Assembly (NCBI RefSeq): GCF_036014115.1
Contig: NZ_CP107913.1
Coordinates: 744,001-808,000 of the forward strand
Source of the DNA: Streptomyces sp. NBC_00448
Lineage (GTDB): Bacteria > Actinomycetota > Actinomycetes > Streptomycetales > Streptomycetaceae
DNA: 64,000 nt
Reading direction: 5' to 3'
Part shown: piece by piece, positions 1-9,406 of the stretch
How the letters are laid out: each line of letters starts with the position of its first letter
Position numbering within the stretch: the first letter of the stretch is position 1
The notes under the pieces: generated by a model
What the model was told of the DNA's origin: nothing
Database searches by the model: none
Seen by the model: only the letters and a program-made list of their open reading frames with translations
Position numbers and translations under genes: made by a program

Positions 1-106
1 GGCCGGGGCGCCGCGGTGCGCAGCAGGGTCGGGGGCCCGCGGCCTCGCCGGCACCGTCGGCCGGTCCGGTGCCGTGCGCGGACGCGGGTGTCTCGGCGTC
101 AATCAC
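1..106 (-). CDS. possible 5' end of a gene running off the left edge
   Basis: On the minus strand a GTG at 106-104 opens a frame that stays open to the window edge (about 35 codons, starting MIDAETPASA). An AGGA lies about 6 nt upstream. The visible residues are low-complexity Ala/Gly/Pro and match no family I know, so this may be a chance frame. The rest of 107-221 shows nothing beyond the 3' flank of the next gene. Confidence 0.2.
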   Translation of the reverse strand, partial: MIDAETPASAHGTGPADGAGEAAGPRPCCAPRRPG

Positions 107-221
107 ATGGGGTCCTGTGGTGCGGGCCGCCCCGACGGGCGCGGCCTGGTGGGTTGCGGCGCGGGCCGGACTCCGCCGGCCCCGCGCCGCATGGTCGTCA
201 TGTCGGCACGCTGTCAGGTCG

Positions 222-2504
222 TCACGTCGTCAACGTGCAGGTGACACTCGTCAGTTCGGTGCCCGAGCTGCTGAACGCCACCACGATAGTGCGGTCCCCG
301 GTCGCCGGCACCGGCCCGGCGTCGAGCCTGACGGCCACAGCGCCCTGCCGCTCGCCGTGCGCCTCCAGCACGCCCGAGGTGCGGTCGGCGGTGACACCCT
401 CCGGCAGGGTCAGCCGCCACTGGACCCGGTGCCCCCGGTAGTCCACGTCCTGCGCGTGGACGGTGAGTACGGCGGTGCCGCCCGCGGGCAGGGCCGGCCG
501 GGACGGGTCCGCGTAGCCCCAGGCCGGCGCGCGGTACTCGTGGGCGATCGCGACCCGGTCGCGGTCCTCGCCGTACCGGCTCGCCACGTAGGAGCAGTCC
601 AACTGGACGCCGTCGAAGCGGTGCCGCAGGGTCAGCTGCTCGTAGCGGTCGGCTGCCTCGGTGCGCTCGGCGGCGGTCCCGGAAGCGGCGAGGGAGATCC
701 CGACATCGGCCAGCGAGATCTCCGCGGCCTGGTCCAGGCGGTCCAGCACGAACCGCTGCGGGCTGCCCGCGGGTGCGGCCCCGCGCGCGCTGTCCAGGTC
801 GGCGCGCGCGGCGGTGTAGTTGTCCCGGAAGGACGTTGCCGCGGAGCCGAGCTGATCGGGGTCGGCGGTCGTCCGGGCGAAGTAGTCGGCCATGGCGGCG
901 GCCGACGCACCGAACCGGGCCGGGAGGTAGGCGCCGAGGAACTGCCCGTCGTCCAGCGCCGGGTCCCAGGCGCTGTGTGCCGCGAAGAGGTGGACGGCCT
1001 CGGCGGACAGCCAGTTGGCGGGCTCGGCGTAGCAGCCGATTCCGCTCAGGCCGAGCGAGCGGTACACGGCGGCGTCCCGGGCCAGCACCGGCAGGATGTT
1101 GGCCGGCAGCTGCCGCCAGCGGTAGCGGCGCGAGTAGTCGTACACCGCGAGCGGCCCCTCGTGGGCGTCGCGCCACTGCCGCAGCAGGGCGAGGTAGCCC
1201 GCGTTGGTGGTGGAGGAGGGGTCGTCGAGGGCGGCGGAGTAGGTGCGGCCGTAGGGGGCGAAGTCGACGATGACGTCCGGGTCGAAGGAGTGGCCGCCGT
1301 TGGGCGGGTCGATGGCGGCGCCGTAGGCGATCCGCTCCACCCGCACACCGGGGGCCGCGTCGCGCAGCGCGGCGACGACCGCGTTGACGACCACGGTCTC
1401 GGCGTTGCCGGCGGTGCCGTACGCGGCGAGCGCGGCCTTCGGCCAGACGGCACTGTCCGGCGGCCAGCAGTCGAAGATGCCGATCTCCGGGCGGGTGGTG
1501 AGGTAGTCGAGCACGTTGTGCACGTACTGGTCGACGGCCGCGCCGTTCTGCACGTCGAAGACGTTGGTGCCGGACGTGTAGTACTGCGGGTACGTCGACT
1601 GCGGCAGGAACGACTGGTAGCCGTGCCCGCCCACCTCCAACTCCAGGCCCCGGCGGGCGATCTCGGGGGCGAGGGCGGTGCGGAAGTCGTCGTAGCGGGT
1701 CGAGCCGAAGCCGCCGTAGTCGTAGGGGAAGACCAGGGTGTTCAGGCCCTGCTTGGCCATCCAGTCGACCAGCGCGACGAGGGCGCCGGTGTTGATGCTC
1801 CAGCCCTCCTCCACGTACTTGCGGCGCAGCGCCCACTGCGGCGACCGGTGCGTGGTGCCGGAGCCGAGGACGAGGTCGGGCGAGCGGGGCACCGACTCGG
1901 CCGCGCCCTGGTAGAAGGAGAAGGTCGGGGCGAAGAACTCGACACCGGTCTGGCGCAGCAGCCCGTACGCGGCGAACAGACAGGCCCGCTCGCCGGCTCC
2001 GGTGAGCACCGAGAAGTCCGCGCCGGTGGTGACGGTCCAGCTGTCCTCGGGCTGGGAACTCAGGGCCTCGGCGTCACGGGAGGCGGCCGCCAGGACGTCC
2101 GCGGCGGGCACCTGCCCGCGGACGAAGGCGAGGCCGTACGGCGCCGTGCCGGCGGGGTTCGCGAGCCGGACCACCGGGACGCTCCCCCCGATGACGCGGC
2201 CGAGGTAGCGCGCGAGTTCGGCCGCCGCGAAGGCCACCGGGGAACTCGCCGAGGAACCGGCCGGGGAACCCGCCTGGGAGGTGCCGGCCTCCGCCCACCA
2301 CACGACGTGCCCCTGCGCGCGCCCACCGCGCCCGACCCGGCAGCCCGCCACGGCCGAACGCGCCGAAGCTGCCGAACGCGCCGGGCCGGGCGAACTCGCC
2401 GACGCCGCGGACGCGTTGAGAAGTTGCCCGGCGAGTGTGCTGCTCGCGGCGAGGGCTGCGGACATGCCGACGACACTGCGGCGGCTCGGCTGCGGACGGT
2501 GCAT
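222..2504 (-). CDS. secreted DUF4838-type glycan-associated protein
   Basis: A 760-aa protein with a twin-arginine-like export signal (RRSVVGMSAALAAS near residues 8-21). The region around residues 85-130 (AAAELARYLGRVIGG) resembles the N-terminal non-catalytic fold of alpha-glucuronidases, and the following several hundred residues (a WGYADPS segment lies near the C-terminal third) fit the large DUF4838 domain found beside sugar-utilisation genes. No catalytic residue can be assigned by eye. The ATG has GAGGAG 7 nt upstream. It lies 90 nt downstream of the sugar porter on the same strand and is probably co-transcribed. Likely role, by inference: extracellular binding or hydrolysis of a uronic-acid or sulfated glycan, consistent with the neighbouring sulfatase. 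Confidence 0.75.
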   Translation of the reverse strand: MHRPQPSRRSVVGMSAALAASSTLAGQLLNASAASASSPGPARSAASARSAVAGCRVGRGGRAQGHVVWWAEAGTSQAGSPAGSSASSPVAFAAAELARYLGRVIGGSVPVVRLANPAGTAPYGLAFVRGQVPAADVLAAASRDAEALSSQPEDSWTVTTGADFSVLTGAGERACLFAAYGLLRQTGVEFFAPTFSFYQGAAESVPRSPDLVLGSGTTHRSPQWALRRKYVEEGWSINTGALVALVDWMAKQGLNTLVFPYDYGGFGSTRYDDFRTALAPEIARRGLELEVGGHGYQSFLPQSTYPQYYTSGTNVFDVQNGAAVDQYVHNVLDYLTTRPEIGIFDCWPPDSAVWPKAALAAYGTAGNAETVVVNAVVAALRDAAPGVRVERIAYGAAIDPPNGGHSFDPDVIVDFAPYGRTYSAALDDPSSTTNAGYLALLRQWRDAHEGPLAVYDYSRRYRWRQLPANILPVLARDAAVYRSLGLSGIGCYAEPANWLSAEAVHLFAAHSAWDPALDDGQFLGAYLPARFGASAAAMADYFARTTADPDQLGSAATSFRDNYTAARADLDSARGAAPAGSPQRFVLDRLDQAAEISLADVGISLAASGTAAERTEAADRYEQLTLRHRFDGVQLDCSYVASRYGEDRDRVAIAHEYRAPAWGYADPSRPALPAGGTAVLTVHAQDVDYRGHRVQWRLTLPEGVTADRTSGVLEAHGERQGAVAVRLDAGPVPATGDRTIVVAFSSSGTELTSVTCTLTT

Positions 2505-2594
2505 GCGAGGTCTCCTCGGTTCCGGAACGGTGGGGTGGGGTGGGGTGCCCGTCGAGGTGGCGGCGGCACGGACGACGTTTCAGCGGACCGCGCC

Positions 2595-4046
2595 TCAGTC
2601 GGCCTGCCAGCGGCCGCCGCGCTTCCAGAATCCCTCCACCTCGTCGAGGGTCCGGCCGCGGGTCTCCGGGGCGAACCGCAGCGCGAAGACGGCGGCTGCC
2701 AGGCACAGCGCGAGGAAGAGCCCGAAGGCCGTGACGCCGCCGAGCGAGGTGAGCAGGGACAGGAAGGTGAGCGTGATGATGAGGTTGGTGAGCAGGTCGA
2801 CGGTGAGCAGCAGGGAGGCACCGGTGGAGCGCAGCCGCGCGGGCAGCGCCTCGGAGGCGTAGACCCAGACCATGGCGCCGAACCCGGCCGAGTAGCCGAT
2901 CCGGAACAGGACCACGCCGGTCACCGCGATCACCTCGGTCGCGCCACGGCCGACCCCCCAGGCGAAGGCGGCGATCAGCACCGCGTTGGCCACGGCCATC
3001 AAGGTGATGCCGGTCAGCAGGGTGGGGCGGCGGCCGGCCCGCTCCACCAGGACCAGTGCCAGCACTTCGCCGAGCATCGCCGCGAGTTGCACCATCGCGG
3101 TGACCATGATCGCGGCGTGGTCGCTGGTGAACCCGACCTTCTTGTAGATGAGGGGGCTGTAGGCGACGATCGCGGCGATCCCGGTGACCTGGACGAAGAA
3201 GCCGAGCCCGACCACGAACAGGCCCGCGCGCCGGTAGGGCGGGCGCAGCAACTCGCGTACGGTGCCGGGCTTCCCGGCCGCCAGCGAGGCGCGTATCCGC
3301 TCCAACTCCGCCGGCACCTCGTCGGCGCTGCGGGTCCGCGCGAGGGACACCGCGGCCTCCTCGGCGCGGCCGTGCATCAGGTACCAGTGGCCGGTCTCCG
3401 GCAGGCGGGCCACGAGGATGGTGACGACGGCGGCGGGCAGCGCCGAGATGCCCAGCATCCACCGCCAGTCGTTCTGGCCGCCGTTCGCCAGCCCGAGGTC
3501 GGCGAAGTACGACGCGGCGATGCCCACGGTGGTGGCGAGTTGGTAGCAGACCAGCAACCGGCCGCGCAGGTGCAGGGGGGAGGACTCGCCGACGAACACG
3601 GGCGCCGCGACCACGGAACCGCCGATGGCGACGCCGAGCAGCAGGCGGGCCACGAGGAGGGTGGCCAGGTCGGGGGCGAGACCGGACAGCGCGGAGAAGA
3701 CCACATACCCGATGCAGACCGCGTACATGGTGCGGCGCCGTCCCAGCCGGTCGCAGGCCGACTTCGCCAGGACCGCGCCGATGACGGAGCCGGCCCCGAC
3801 CGCGGACGTGACCGTCTCCTGCATGTGGGTGCTCAGACCGAAGTCGCGCTTCAGGGAGAGCAGGGCTCCGGCGAGTGCGCCGGTGTCGTATCCGTAGATG
3901 AGCCCGACGGCGCTGCCGGCCAGCCCGACCGCGAGGACCGCCGACCGCGCCGGCGGCGCCGAAAGGGCGGTGCCTCCCCCGGACCCGGTGCCGTTGCCGG
4001 ACCCGGCGCCTCTCCCGGACCCGGTGTCCATTCGGCCCATGACCAT
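2595..4046 (-). CDS. MFS sugar porter
   Basis: A 483-aa membrane protein of the sugar porter family. After a Gly/Ser-rich N-terminus, TM1 carries GLIYGYDTGALAGALLSL. The loop signature DRLGRRRT follows TM2, and the RGRLLVCYQLATT segment follows TM4. A central loop with PETGHWYLMHGR precedes the second six helices, and the C-terminus has the PETRGRTLDEVE motif typical of proton-sugar symporters. Length is normal. It probably imports a mono- or disaccharide released by the adjacent secreted proteins. It is transcribed divergently from the ROK repressor across a short AT-rich intergenic stretch, which suggests control by that repressor. The exact sugar cannot be read from the sequence. Confidence 0.9.
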   Translation of the reverse strand: MVMGRMDTGSGRGAGSGNGTGSGGGTALSAPPARSAVLAVGLAGSAVGLIYGYDTGALAGALLSLKRDFGLSTHMQETVTSAVGAGSVIGAVLAKSACDRLGRRRTMYAVCIGYVVFSALSGLAPDLATLLVARLLLGVAIGGSVVAAPVFVGESSPLHLRGRLLVCYQLATTVGIAASYFADLGLANGGQNDWRWMLGISALPAAVVTILVARLPETGHWYLMHGRAEEAAVSLARTRSADEVPAELERIRASLAAGKPGTVRELLRPPYRRAGLFVVGLGFFVQVTGIAAIVAYSPLIYKKVGFTSDHAAIMVTAMVQLAAMLGEVLALVLVERAGRRPTLLTGITLMAVANAVLIAAFAWGVGRGATEVIAVTGVVLFRIGYSAGFGAMVWVYASEALPARLRSTGASLLLTVDLLTNLIITLTFLSLLTSLGGVTAFGLFLALCLAAAVFALRFAPETRGRTLDEVEGFWKRGGRWQAD

Positions 4047-4113
4047 GACCTGTCCCCTGTCCCTGCGCTCGGTGGTTCGCCGTGCGGAACAGCGTGCGGG
4101 ACCCGTTTTTTTC

Positions 4114-4130
4114 TGTCTACAACTTGGACA
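4114..4130. promoter_or_regulatory. candidate ROK operator
   Basis: The divergent MFS/ROK intergenic region contains the only strongly AT-rich patch in this area. Inside it TGTCTACAACTTGGACA has inverted ends (TGTC-A...T-GACA), directly followed by ATAATTAATT. The placement suits a repressor controlling both directions. The assignment to the ROK protein is inference. Confidence 0.4.
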
Positions 4131-4232
4131 TAATTAATTTCACGGTGAGTCGCGAACTTGCGATCACCAGGCATCTGTGTACGGTGAGACCCGCTCCGTC
4201 CCCCTGGATTGTGTCGAGGAGATTGACAAAAT

Positions 4233-5408
4233 ATGAAGGGATCTGTGCGGCGCCTGAACACTGAGCAGGTCCTCGCCCTGCTGCGTTCCGGGCCGATCAG
4301 CCGGGCCGCGATCATCGCGCGCACGGGTCTGTCGCGCGCCACCGTCTCCAGCATCGTCGCCGAACTCCTCGCCGACGGGGTGGTCGTGGACCGGCCCGCG
4401 GCCGAGGAGCGCCGGGCCGGGCCCGGCCGCCCCACCCGGCTCGTCGTCCTGTCCCAGGGCAGCGTCCGCTCCATCGGCGTGGCCTTCCAGATCGCGTCCA
4501 CCGCGGTCGCCGTCGCCGACGCGCAGCAGCAGATCGTCGGCACCGCGGTACGCAGCCACCGGCCGGCCCTCAACTGGCTCGACCGGGCGCGGATCGCCAT
4601 AGAGGAGGTGCGGTGCCTGTACCAGGAGCACGGCATCGAACCGACCCATCTCACCGGCATCGGCATGGGTGTCGCGGGACCGGTGGGGCAGTCCGCCCCC
4701 GACGCCGCCTGGCGGGTGGCGGCCGACCGCCTCACCGCGGAGTTCAACGCGCCGGTGCACGTCGACAACAACCTGCGTCTGGCCGCGCTCGCCGAGACCG
4801 GCTGGGGCACCGACCTCGTCACCGGCTCCCTGCTCTACTTCCACCTCGGCGAGGGCGTCGGCGCGGGCATCGTGATCGGCGGCCGCCTCTACCGCGGCGC
4901 GACCGGCGCGGCCGGCGAAGTCGGCCATGTACGGATCGACCCGGAGGGGCCCGCCTGCCGCTGCGGCGCCCGGGGCTGCCTGGAGACGTACACCGCGCTG
5001 CCGGTGCTGCTGCGCCGCGCCCGCGTCAAGCGGGCCGGACGGCCCTTCTCCGAACTGGCCGCGGACCCCGCGCTCGCCGAGGAGCTGACCCGGGCCGCCG
5101 AACTCTGCGGCCGCGCCGTCGGCGCCGCCGTGACGACCATGGACATCTCCCGCGTCGTCCTCGGCGGGATGCTGGCGTACGCCCCGCCGGAGGCGGAGCG
5201 GGCCTTCACCGCGGCCCTCGACGCCCACCTGCTGCCGGCCATGCGCGAGAGCGTGCAGGTGGGCCGCGCCCGGGCCGGCGACACCGCCGCCGTCACCGGC
5301 GCCCTCGCCCTCGTCTACCACAACTCGCCGATCCTCGAGGGCTACCACCCCTACCGCACCGCGCCCCGCGACGACGCCGGGGGCCGCATTCCACCCCAGG
5401 AGCACTGA
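4233..5408 (+). CDS. ROK-family transcriptional regulator
   Basis: A 391-aa repressor with an N-terminal winged helix (residues about 5-60; AAIIARTGLSRATVSSIVAELL recognition region) and a C-terminal ROK sugar-kinase-like domain. The ROK zinc-binding signature CRCGARGCLE is present near residue 245. ROK proteins of this layout (NagC/XylR type) release DNA on binding a sugar or sugar phosphate. A GAGGAG lies about 11 nt before the ATG. Its stop overlaps the sulfatase start by one base (TGATG), so the two are translationally coupled, and it is divergent from the sugar porter. Probable regulator of the locus. Confidence 0.93.
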   Translation: MKGSVRRLNTEQVLALLRSGPISRAAIIARTGLSRATVSSIVAELLADGVVVDRPAAEERRAGPGRPTRLVVLSQGSVRSIGVAFQIASTAVAVADAQQQIVGTAVRSHRPALNWLDRARIAIEEVRCLYQEHGIEPTHLTGIGMGVAGPVGQSAPDAAWRVAADRLTAEFNAPVHVDNNLRLAALAETGWGTDLVTGSLLYFHLGEGVGAGIVIGGRLYRGATGAAGEVGHVRIDPEGPACRCGARGCLETYTALPVLLRRARVKRAGRPFSELAADPALAEELTRAAELCGRAVGAAVTTMDISRVVLGGMLAYAPPEAERAFTAALDAHLLPAMRESVQVGRARAGDTAAVTGALALVYHNSPILEGYHPYRTAPRDDAGGRIPPQEH

Positions 5409-6937
5409 TGGACACGCCCCGACAGGCCCGCAACATCCTCTTCCTGATGACAGATCAGCACCGCATCGACAGCATCGGCGCGTACGGGAACCCCCACGCG
5501 CGCACCCCGAACCTGGACCGTCTCGCCGCCGGCGGCACCCGCTTCACCCACGCCTTCACCCCGACCGCCATCTGCACCCCGGCGCGCGCCAGCCTGCTGA
5601 CCGGCAAATCGCCGTTCCGGCACCGCCTGCTGGCGAACGACGAGTGGAACATCGGCTACCGCACCGACCTCGCCGAGGACGAGTTCACCTTCTCGCAGGC
5701 CCTGCGCGGCGCGGGCTACCAGGTCGGGCAGGTCGGCAAGTGGCACGTCGGGGAGACGCGCCGGCCCGCCGACTTCGGGTTCGACGGGCCGTACCTGCCC
5801 GGTGCCATCAACCCGGTGCTGAACAGCGAGTACCAGGACTGGCTCGCCGCACGCGGCCTGCCCCCGGTCAGCATCCGCGACCGCATACGCGGCACCCTGC
5901 CGGGCGACCGCCCCGGCCACCTCCTCGCCGCGCGCCTCGACCAGCCGGTGGAGGCGACCTTCGAACACTTCCTCGCCGACCGCGCCATCGAGATGCTGCG
6001 CGGCTACGCCGCCACCGGCCGGCCCTTCCACCTCTCCCTGCACTTCTACGGCCCTCATCTGCCGTACCTCATCCCCGACGAGTACTACGACCTGATCGAC
6101 CCCGCCGTGGTCGAGCTGCCGGACTCGTTCGCGGAGAACTTCCAGGGCAAGCCGCCGGTCCAGCAGCAGTACAGCACCTACTGGTCGGCGGACAGCTTCT
6201 CCCCCGACGAGTGGCGCAAACTGATCGCGGTGTACTGGGGTTACGTCTCGATGATCGACGCCGAGATCGGCCGGGTGCTGGACGTCCTCGACGAGCTGGG
6301 CCAGACCGACCGCACGGCCGTCTTCTTCACCGCCGACCACGGCGAGTTCACCGGCGCCCACCGCCTCAACGACAAGGGCCCGGCGATGTACGACGACATC
6401 TACCGCATCCCCGGCCTGCTCCGCGTCCCCGGCGCCCCCGCCGGCCGGGTCGACGACCGCTTCACCACCCTGACCGACTGCACCGCCACGATCCTCGACC
6501 TGGCCGGCCTCGATCCCTCGGCCGCCGTCGACGGCAGCAGCCTGCTGCCGCTGGTGCACGCGCAGGAGGCCGCTGACTGGCGCACCGACCTGGTGGCGGA
6601 GTTCCACGGCCACCACTTCCACCACCAGCAGCGCATGCTGCGCACCCCGGATTTCAAGCTGGTGGTCAACCCCGAGTCCGTCAACGAGCTCTACGACCTG
6701 CGCAGGGACCCGCACGAGCTGACCAACGTGCACGAGGTGCCGGCCTACGACCAGGTGCGCCGCGACCTGAGCCTGCGCCTGTACGAGGCGCTCACCGCCC
6801 GCGGTGACACCGTCTTCGCCAAGTGGATGGCCGCCACCACCCGCTTCGACGTACCGCTCGCGAACACCTCCAAGAGCGACTACGACGCGGTCGACGCCGC
6901 ATCCGACGACGCCGGCGCCGCCACCGTCCGCGGGTGA
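5408..6937 (+). CDS. Cys-type sulfatase
   Basis: A 509-aa type I sulfatase. The core motif CTPARASLLTG begins at residue 56. The Cys in C-x-P-x-R is the one converted to formylglycine by an FGE or anaerobic enzyme, and no such maturase is in this window. MTDQHR at residues 14-19 supplies metal ligands, GKWHVG follows the core by about 60 residues, and FFTADHGEFTG carries the second Asp/His metal pair. No signal peptide is seen, so it probably acts on imported sulfated sugars in the cytoplasm. The start is fixed by the overlap with the ROK stop. The long C-terminal part (VNELYDLRRDPHELTNV) is typical of heparan- or choline-type sulfatases, but the substrate remains open. Confidence 0.93.
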   Translation: MDTPRQARNILFLMTDQHRIDSIGAYGNPHARTPNLDRLAAGGTRFTHAFTPTAICTPARASLLTGKSPFRHRLLANDEWNIGYRTDLAEDEFTFSQALRGAGYQVGQVGKWHVGETRRPADFGFDGPYLPGAINPVLNSEYQDWLAARGLPPVSIRDRIRGTLPGDRPGHLLAARLDQPVEATFEHFLADRAIEMLRGYAATGRPFHLSLHFYGPHLPYLIPDEYYDLIDPAVVELPDSFAENFQGKPPVQQQYSTYWSADSFSPDEWRKLIAVYWGYVSMIDAEIGRVLDVLDELGQTDRTAVFFTADHGEFTGAHRLNDKGPAMYDDIYRIPGLLRVPGAPAGRVDDRFTTLTDCTATILDLAGLDPSAAVDGSSLLPLVHAQEAADWRTDLVAEFHGHHFHHQQRMLRTPDFKLVVNPESVNELYDLRRDPHELTNVHEVPAYDQVRRDLSLRLYEALTARGDTVFAKWMAATTRFDVPLANTSKSDYDAVDAASDDAGAATVRG

Positions 6938-6981
6938 GCCGGAACGCCGAGGCCCACCCTGCCCGGTGACGCCCCGTCGCG

Positions 6982-8148
6982 TCAGGGCCCGGGTGCGGTT
7001 CCCGGACGGGCCGAGGGAGGGGGCGTGCCCGGGTCGGGGCCGTGGAGGGCGAACCGGGCGCCGGCCTGGAAGCGGGTGCGGGCGCCGAGGGAGTCGAGGA
7101 GAGCGGCGACCCGGCGCTGGACGGTGCGCTGGCTCACGCCGAGTTGGCGGGCGCTCGCCTTGTCGGTGAGGCCGGCCAGCAGCAGCGAGAGCAGCCTGCC
7201 GTCCTCGGGGGCCGCCGTGTCCGGCGCCGTCGTCGCCGCCGCCCCCGTCGCCGCTGTCTCCGCGGCTCCCGACGTCTGCGCCGCCTGCGCCATCCGCGCC
7301 GCCTGCGCCGGTTCGCCGAAGGTGAGCGGCAGGGGCAGGGCTCGGTCCCACAGGCTCTCGAAGAGGCCGGACAGGGCGTCCAGCAGCATCGAGGGGTGCA
7401 CGATGACCACGGCGTCGAGCCCGGCGCGCGCGTCGTCGCGGCGCCCGGCCGCGCGGGCGGCACCGCGCAGCGGCACCACGGCGACCTCCCGGTCCACCAG
7501 GTACAGCCGCATCGGCACGGCGGGCAGCACCCGGACGCGCTGCCCGGCGGCGGCCAGTCGCTCGACCTCGCTGAGCGCGTCGGCCCGTTCCATCGCCGAA
7601 CTGCCGTAGATCGCCCGGAGGTCGACGCCGAGCCCGAGCAGCCGCAGATCGTCGGCGAGGGCGCCGCGGGCCCCCGGCGCGTCGTCCAGGCAGCGGATCT
7701 GCTCGCGGGCCCGCCACTGGACCTGGGCGGTGCGCTGGAGTACGGCGTCGCGGCCGGTGACGACCTCGACGACCACCTCCGGGTCCGGCGCGGCGATCTG
7801 GCGCCGGTGGTAACGGTCGGTCAACTCGGCCAGGTGCTCGCGGGCCTCGCGCAGCCGCTGCTCGCGTTCCGCGACGAGCCTGCCCAGCGCGATGGCCGGG
7901 GGCGCGGGCCGGTAGCGCGGGACGGGCCCCGGTTCGCGCGCGGCCAGGCCCTGACGTTCGAGCGCCGCCAGCGTCGCGCCCAGATCCTCGGGGCGGTCCC
8001 AGAAGGCGGCCAGTTCGGCGGCGGGGTGGACGAGCAGCAGTTCGTACGCCGCTTCCTCGGCCGCCCCGACGCCGAGGGCGCGCAACTGCCCGGCGGCCCC
8101 CTCCGGTTCGGGGGCGGCGAACCCGCGGCGGTCGTCAGTGCCCGGCAT
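6982..8148 (-). CDS. TrmB/LuxR-type HTH regulator (second of a tandem pair)
   Basis: A 388-aa regulator. The N-terminal 90 residues resemble a TrmB-like winged helix, a middle region around 140-290 resembles the TrmB/PLD-like effector domain, and a C-terminal LuxR/GerE HTH lies at about 315-375 (LTDKASARQLGVSQRTVQRRVAALLDSLG, split here only by reading). An Ala-rich linker near 290-310 is lineage-specific. Its start overlaps the end of the upstream paralogue by 14 nt, so they form one transcript. It lies convergent to the sulfatase. The target is unknown; the divergent S53 protease gene is the nearest candidate. Confidence 0.8.
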   Translation of the reverse strand: MPGTDDRRGFAAPEPEGAAGQLRALGVGAAEEAAYELLLVHPAAELAAFWDRPEDLGATLAALERQGLAAREPGPVPRYRPAPPAIALGRLVAEREQRLREAREHLAELTDRYHRRQIAAPDPEVVVEVVTGRDAVLQRTAQVQWRAREQIRCLDDAPGARGALADDLRLLGLGVDLRAIYGSSAMERADALSEVERLAAAGQRVRVLPAVPMRLYLVDREVAVVPLRGAARAAGRRDDARAGLDAVVIVHPSMLLDALSGLFESLWDRALPLPLTFGEPAQAARMAQAAQTSGAAETAATGAAATTAPDTAAPEDGRLLSLLLAGLTDKASARQLGVSQRTVQRRVAALLDSLGARTRFQAGARFALHGPDPGTPPPSARPGTAPGP

Positions 8149-9217
8149 CGGCGGCGCCCCCGGGAGCCTCGTGGTCCGGGCGCAGCCAGCCCCGGCGCAC
8201 CGCCTGGTAGCCGGCCTGGAAGCGCGAGGTGGCGTCGAGGCGGCGCATCAGGTCGGCCAGGTGGCGGCGGACGGTCTGCTTGTGCCAGCCGAGGTGTTCG
8301 GCGATGACGTCCTCGGTGTGGCCCGCCGTGAGCAGGGTCAGCAGGGCCCGGTCGAGCGGGGAGGGGCCGTCCTGCGGCCCGTCGCCCGGGCCGGTGGCGA
8401 ACCGGAGCGGGAGGGCACGCTCCCAGTAGGTCTCGAACAGCGCGGACAGCCCGTCGTAGAGCACGGAGCCGTGCACGATCAGCCAGTCCCCGCGGGCGGC
8501 CGCCTCGCGCAGCGGCAGCATCGCCAGCGGCTCGTCGCTCAGCACGAGCTTGATGGGCACGTCGGTGACGACCCGGGCGATCTCGCCCGCCGAGGTGAAG
8601 TCGTCGAGGAACGCGACCCCGCCGGGAAGGCCGAGGGCGCGCCGGTCGTAGATCGCGCGGTAGCGGATGCCGCGCCGCAGCTGCTCCAACTCCAGCGGGT
8701 TGGCGTGGTGGTCGTTGATGTACGGCGGCGAGTCGAAGGCCCTGATCTCCTTGCGGGCGCCGCGCTGGAGCCGCTCGTGCCACCGCGTCACCGCCTCGGG
8801 GCCGTGGGCGATCTCGACCAGGTCGAGGGGGTCGGTGACGGTCGGCGGACGGGCGGCGCGCGCGGTGAGTTCGGCCACCCGGCGCCGGGCGGCGGCCAGT
8901 TCGCGGTCCCGCGCGAAGAGCACCTCGTCCAGGGCGTCGCCCGGCGGGGCGACGACGTAGCGCGGCGGGTCCTCGGGCAGCCGGGCGACCAGGCCGAGTT
9001 GCTCCAGCCGGCGCAGTCTGGCGCGTACCGCGGTGCCCGGCGCGGCACCGGAGGCTGCCTCGGTTCCGGCTCCGGCGCTGGCCCCGGTTCCGGCACCTGC
9101 CTCGGCTCCGGCGGCTTCCGGCGGTGGCCCGAGTTCGGCCTCGGTGACCGAGGGCCGGGTCAACAGCAGCTCGTAGAGGGCCTGTTCGGCGGCGGTCAGA
9201 CCGAGGACGTTGAGCAT
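8135..9217 (-). CDS. TrmB/LuxR-type HTH regulator (first of a tandem pair)
   Basis: A 360-aa paralogue of the next gene with the same three-part build: an N-terminal winged helix (LGLTAAEQALYELLLTRPSV), a central effector domain with YRAIYDRRALGL, and a C-terminal LuxR HTH (TEDVIAEHLGWHKQTVRRHL). It carries a Gly/Ala/Thr-rich insert near residues 30-50. The two genes overlap and look like a local duplication whose copies have diverged strongly. A 190-nt gap separates it from the oppositely oriented secreted protease. Proteins of this type are common in Streptomyces but their ligands are mostly unknown. Confidence 0.8.
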   Translation of the reverse strand: MLNVLGLTAAEQALYELLLTRPSVTEAELGPPPEAAGAEAGAGTGASAGAGTEAASGAAPGTAVRARLRRLEQLGLVARLPEDPPRYVVAPPGDALDEVLFARDRELAAARRRVAELTARAARPPTVTDPLDLVEIAHGPEAVTRWHERLQRGARKEIRAFDSPPYINDHHANPLELEQLRRGIRYRAIYDRRALGLPGGVAFLDDFTSAGEIARVVTDVPIKLVLSDEPLAMLPLREAAARGDWLIVHGSVLYDGLSALFETYWERALPLRFATGPGDGPQDGPSPLDRALLTLLTAGHTEDVIAEHLGWHKQTVRRHLADLMRRLDATSRFQAGYQAVRRGWLRPDHEAPGGAADAGH

Positions 9218-9406
9218 CCGCCGAGTGTGACAGCAATTCCCGCTGCTGCCATAGCACTTTACGACACTGGCGTAGAGCGCTCTTGACCTGCGTGATCTCC
9301 GGCGAGAAGCATCGCTGCCGCGACCTGACCCCGACTGCCCGGTTTCTCACCCCTCACGAATCGACCCGGCGGCGTACCCGGCCGCCCCGACCACATTGGT
9401 GGCAAG

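Noticed and set aside
69..4133. Very long plus-strand open frame opposite the DUF4838 and MFS genes
   Set aside because: Composition is Gly/Arg/Val-rich with no domain, and both opposite-strand genes have clear motifs; typical shadow frame of GC-rich DNA.
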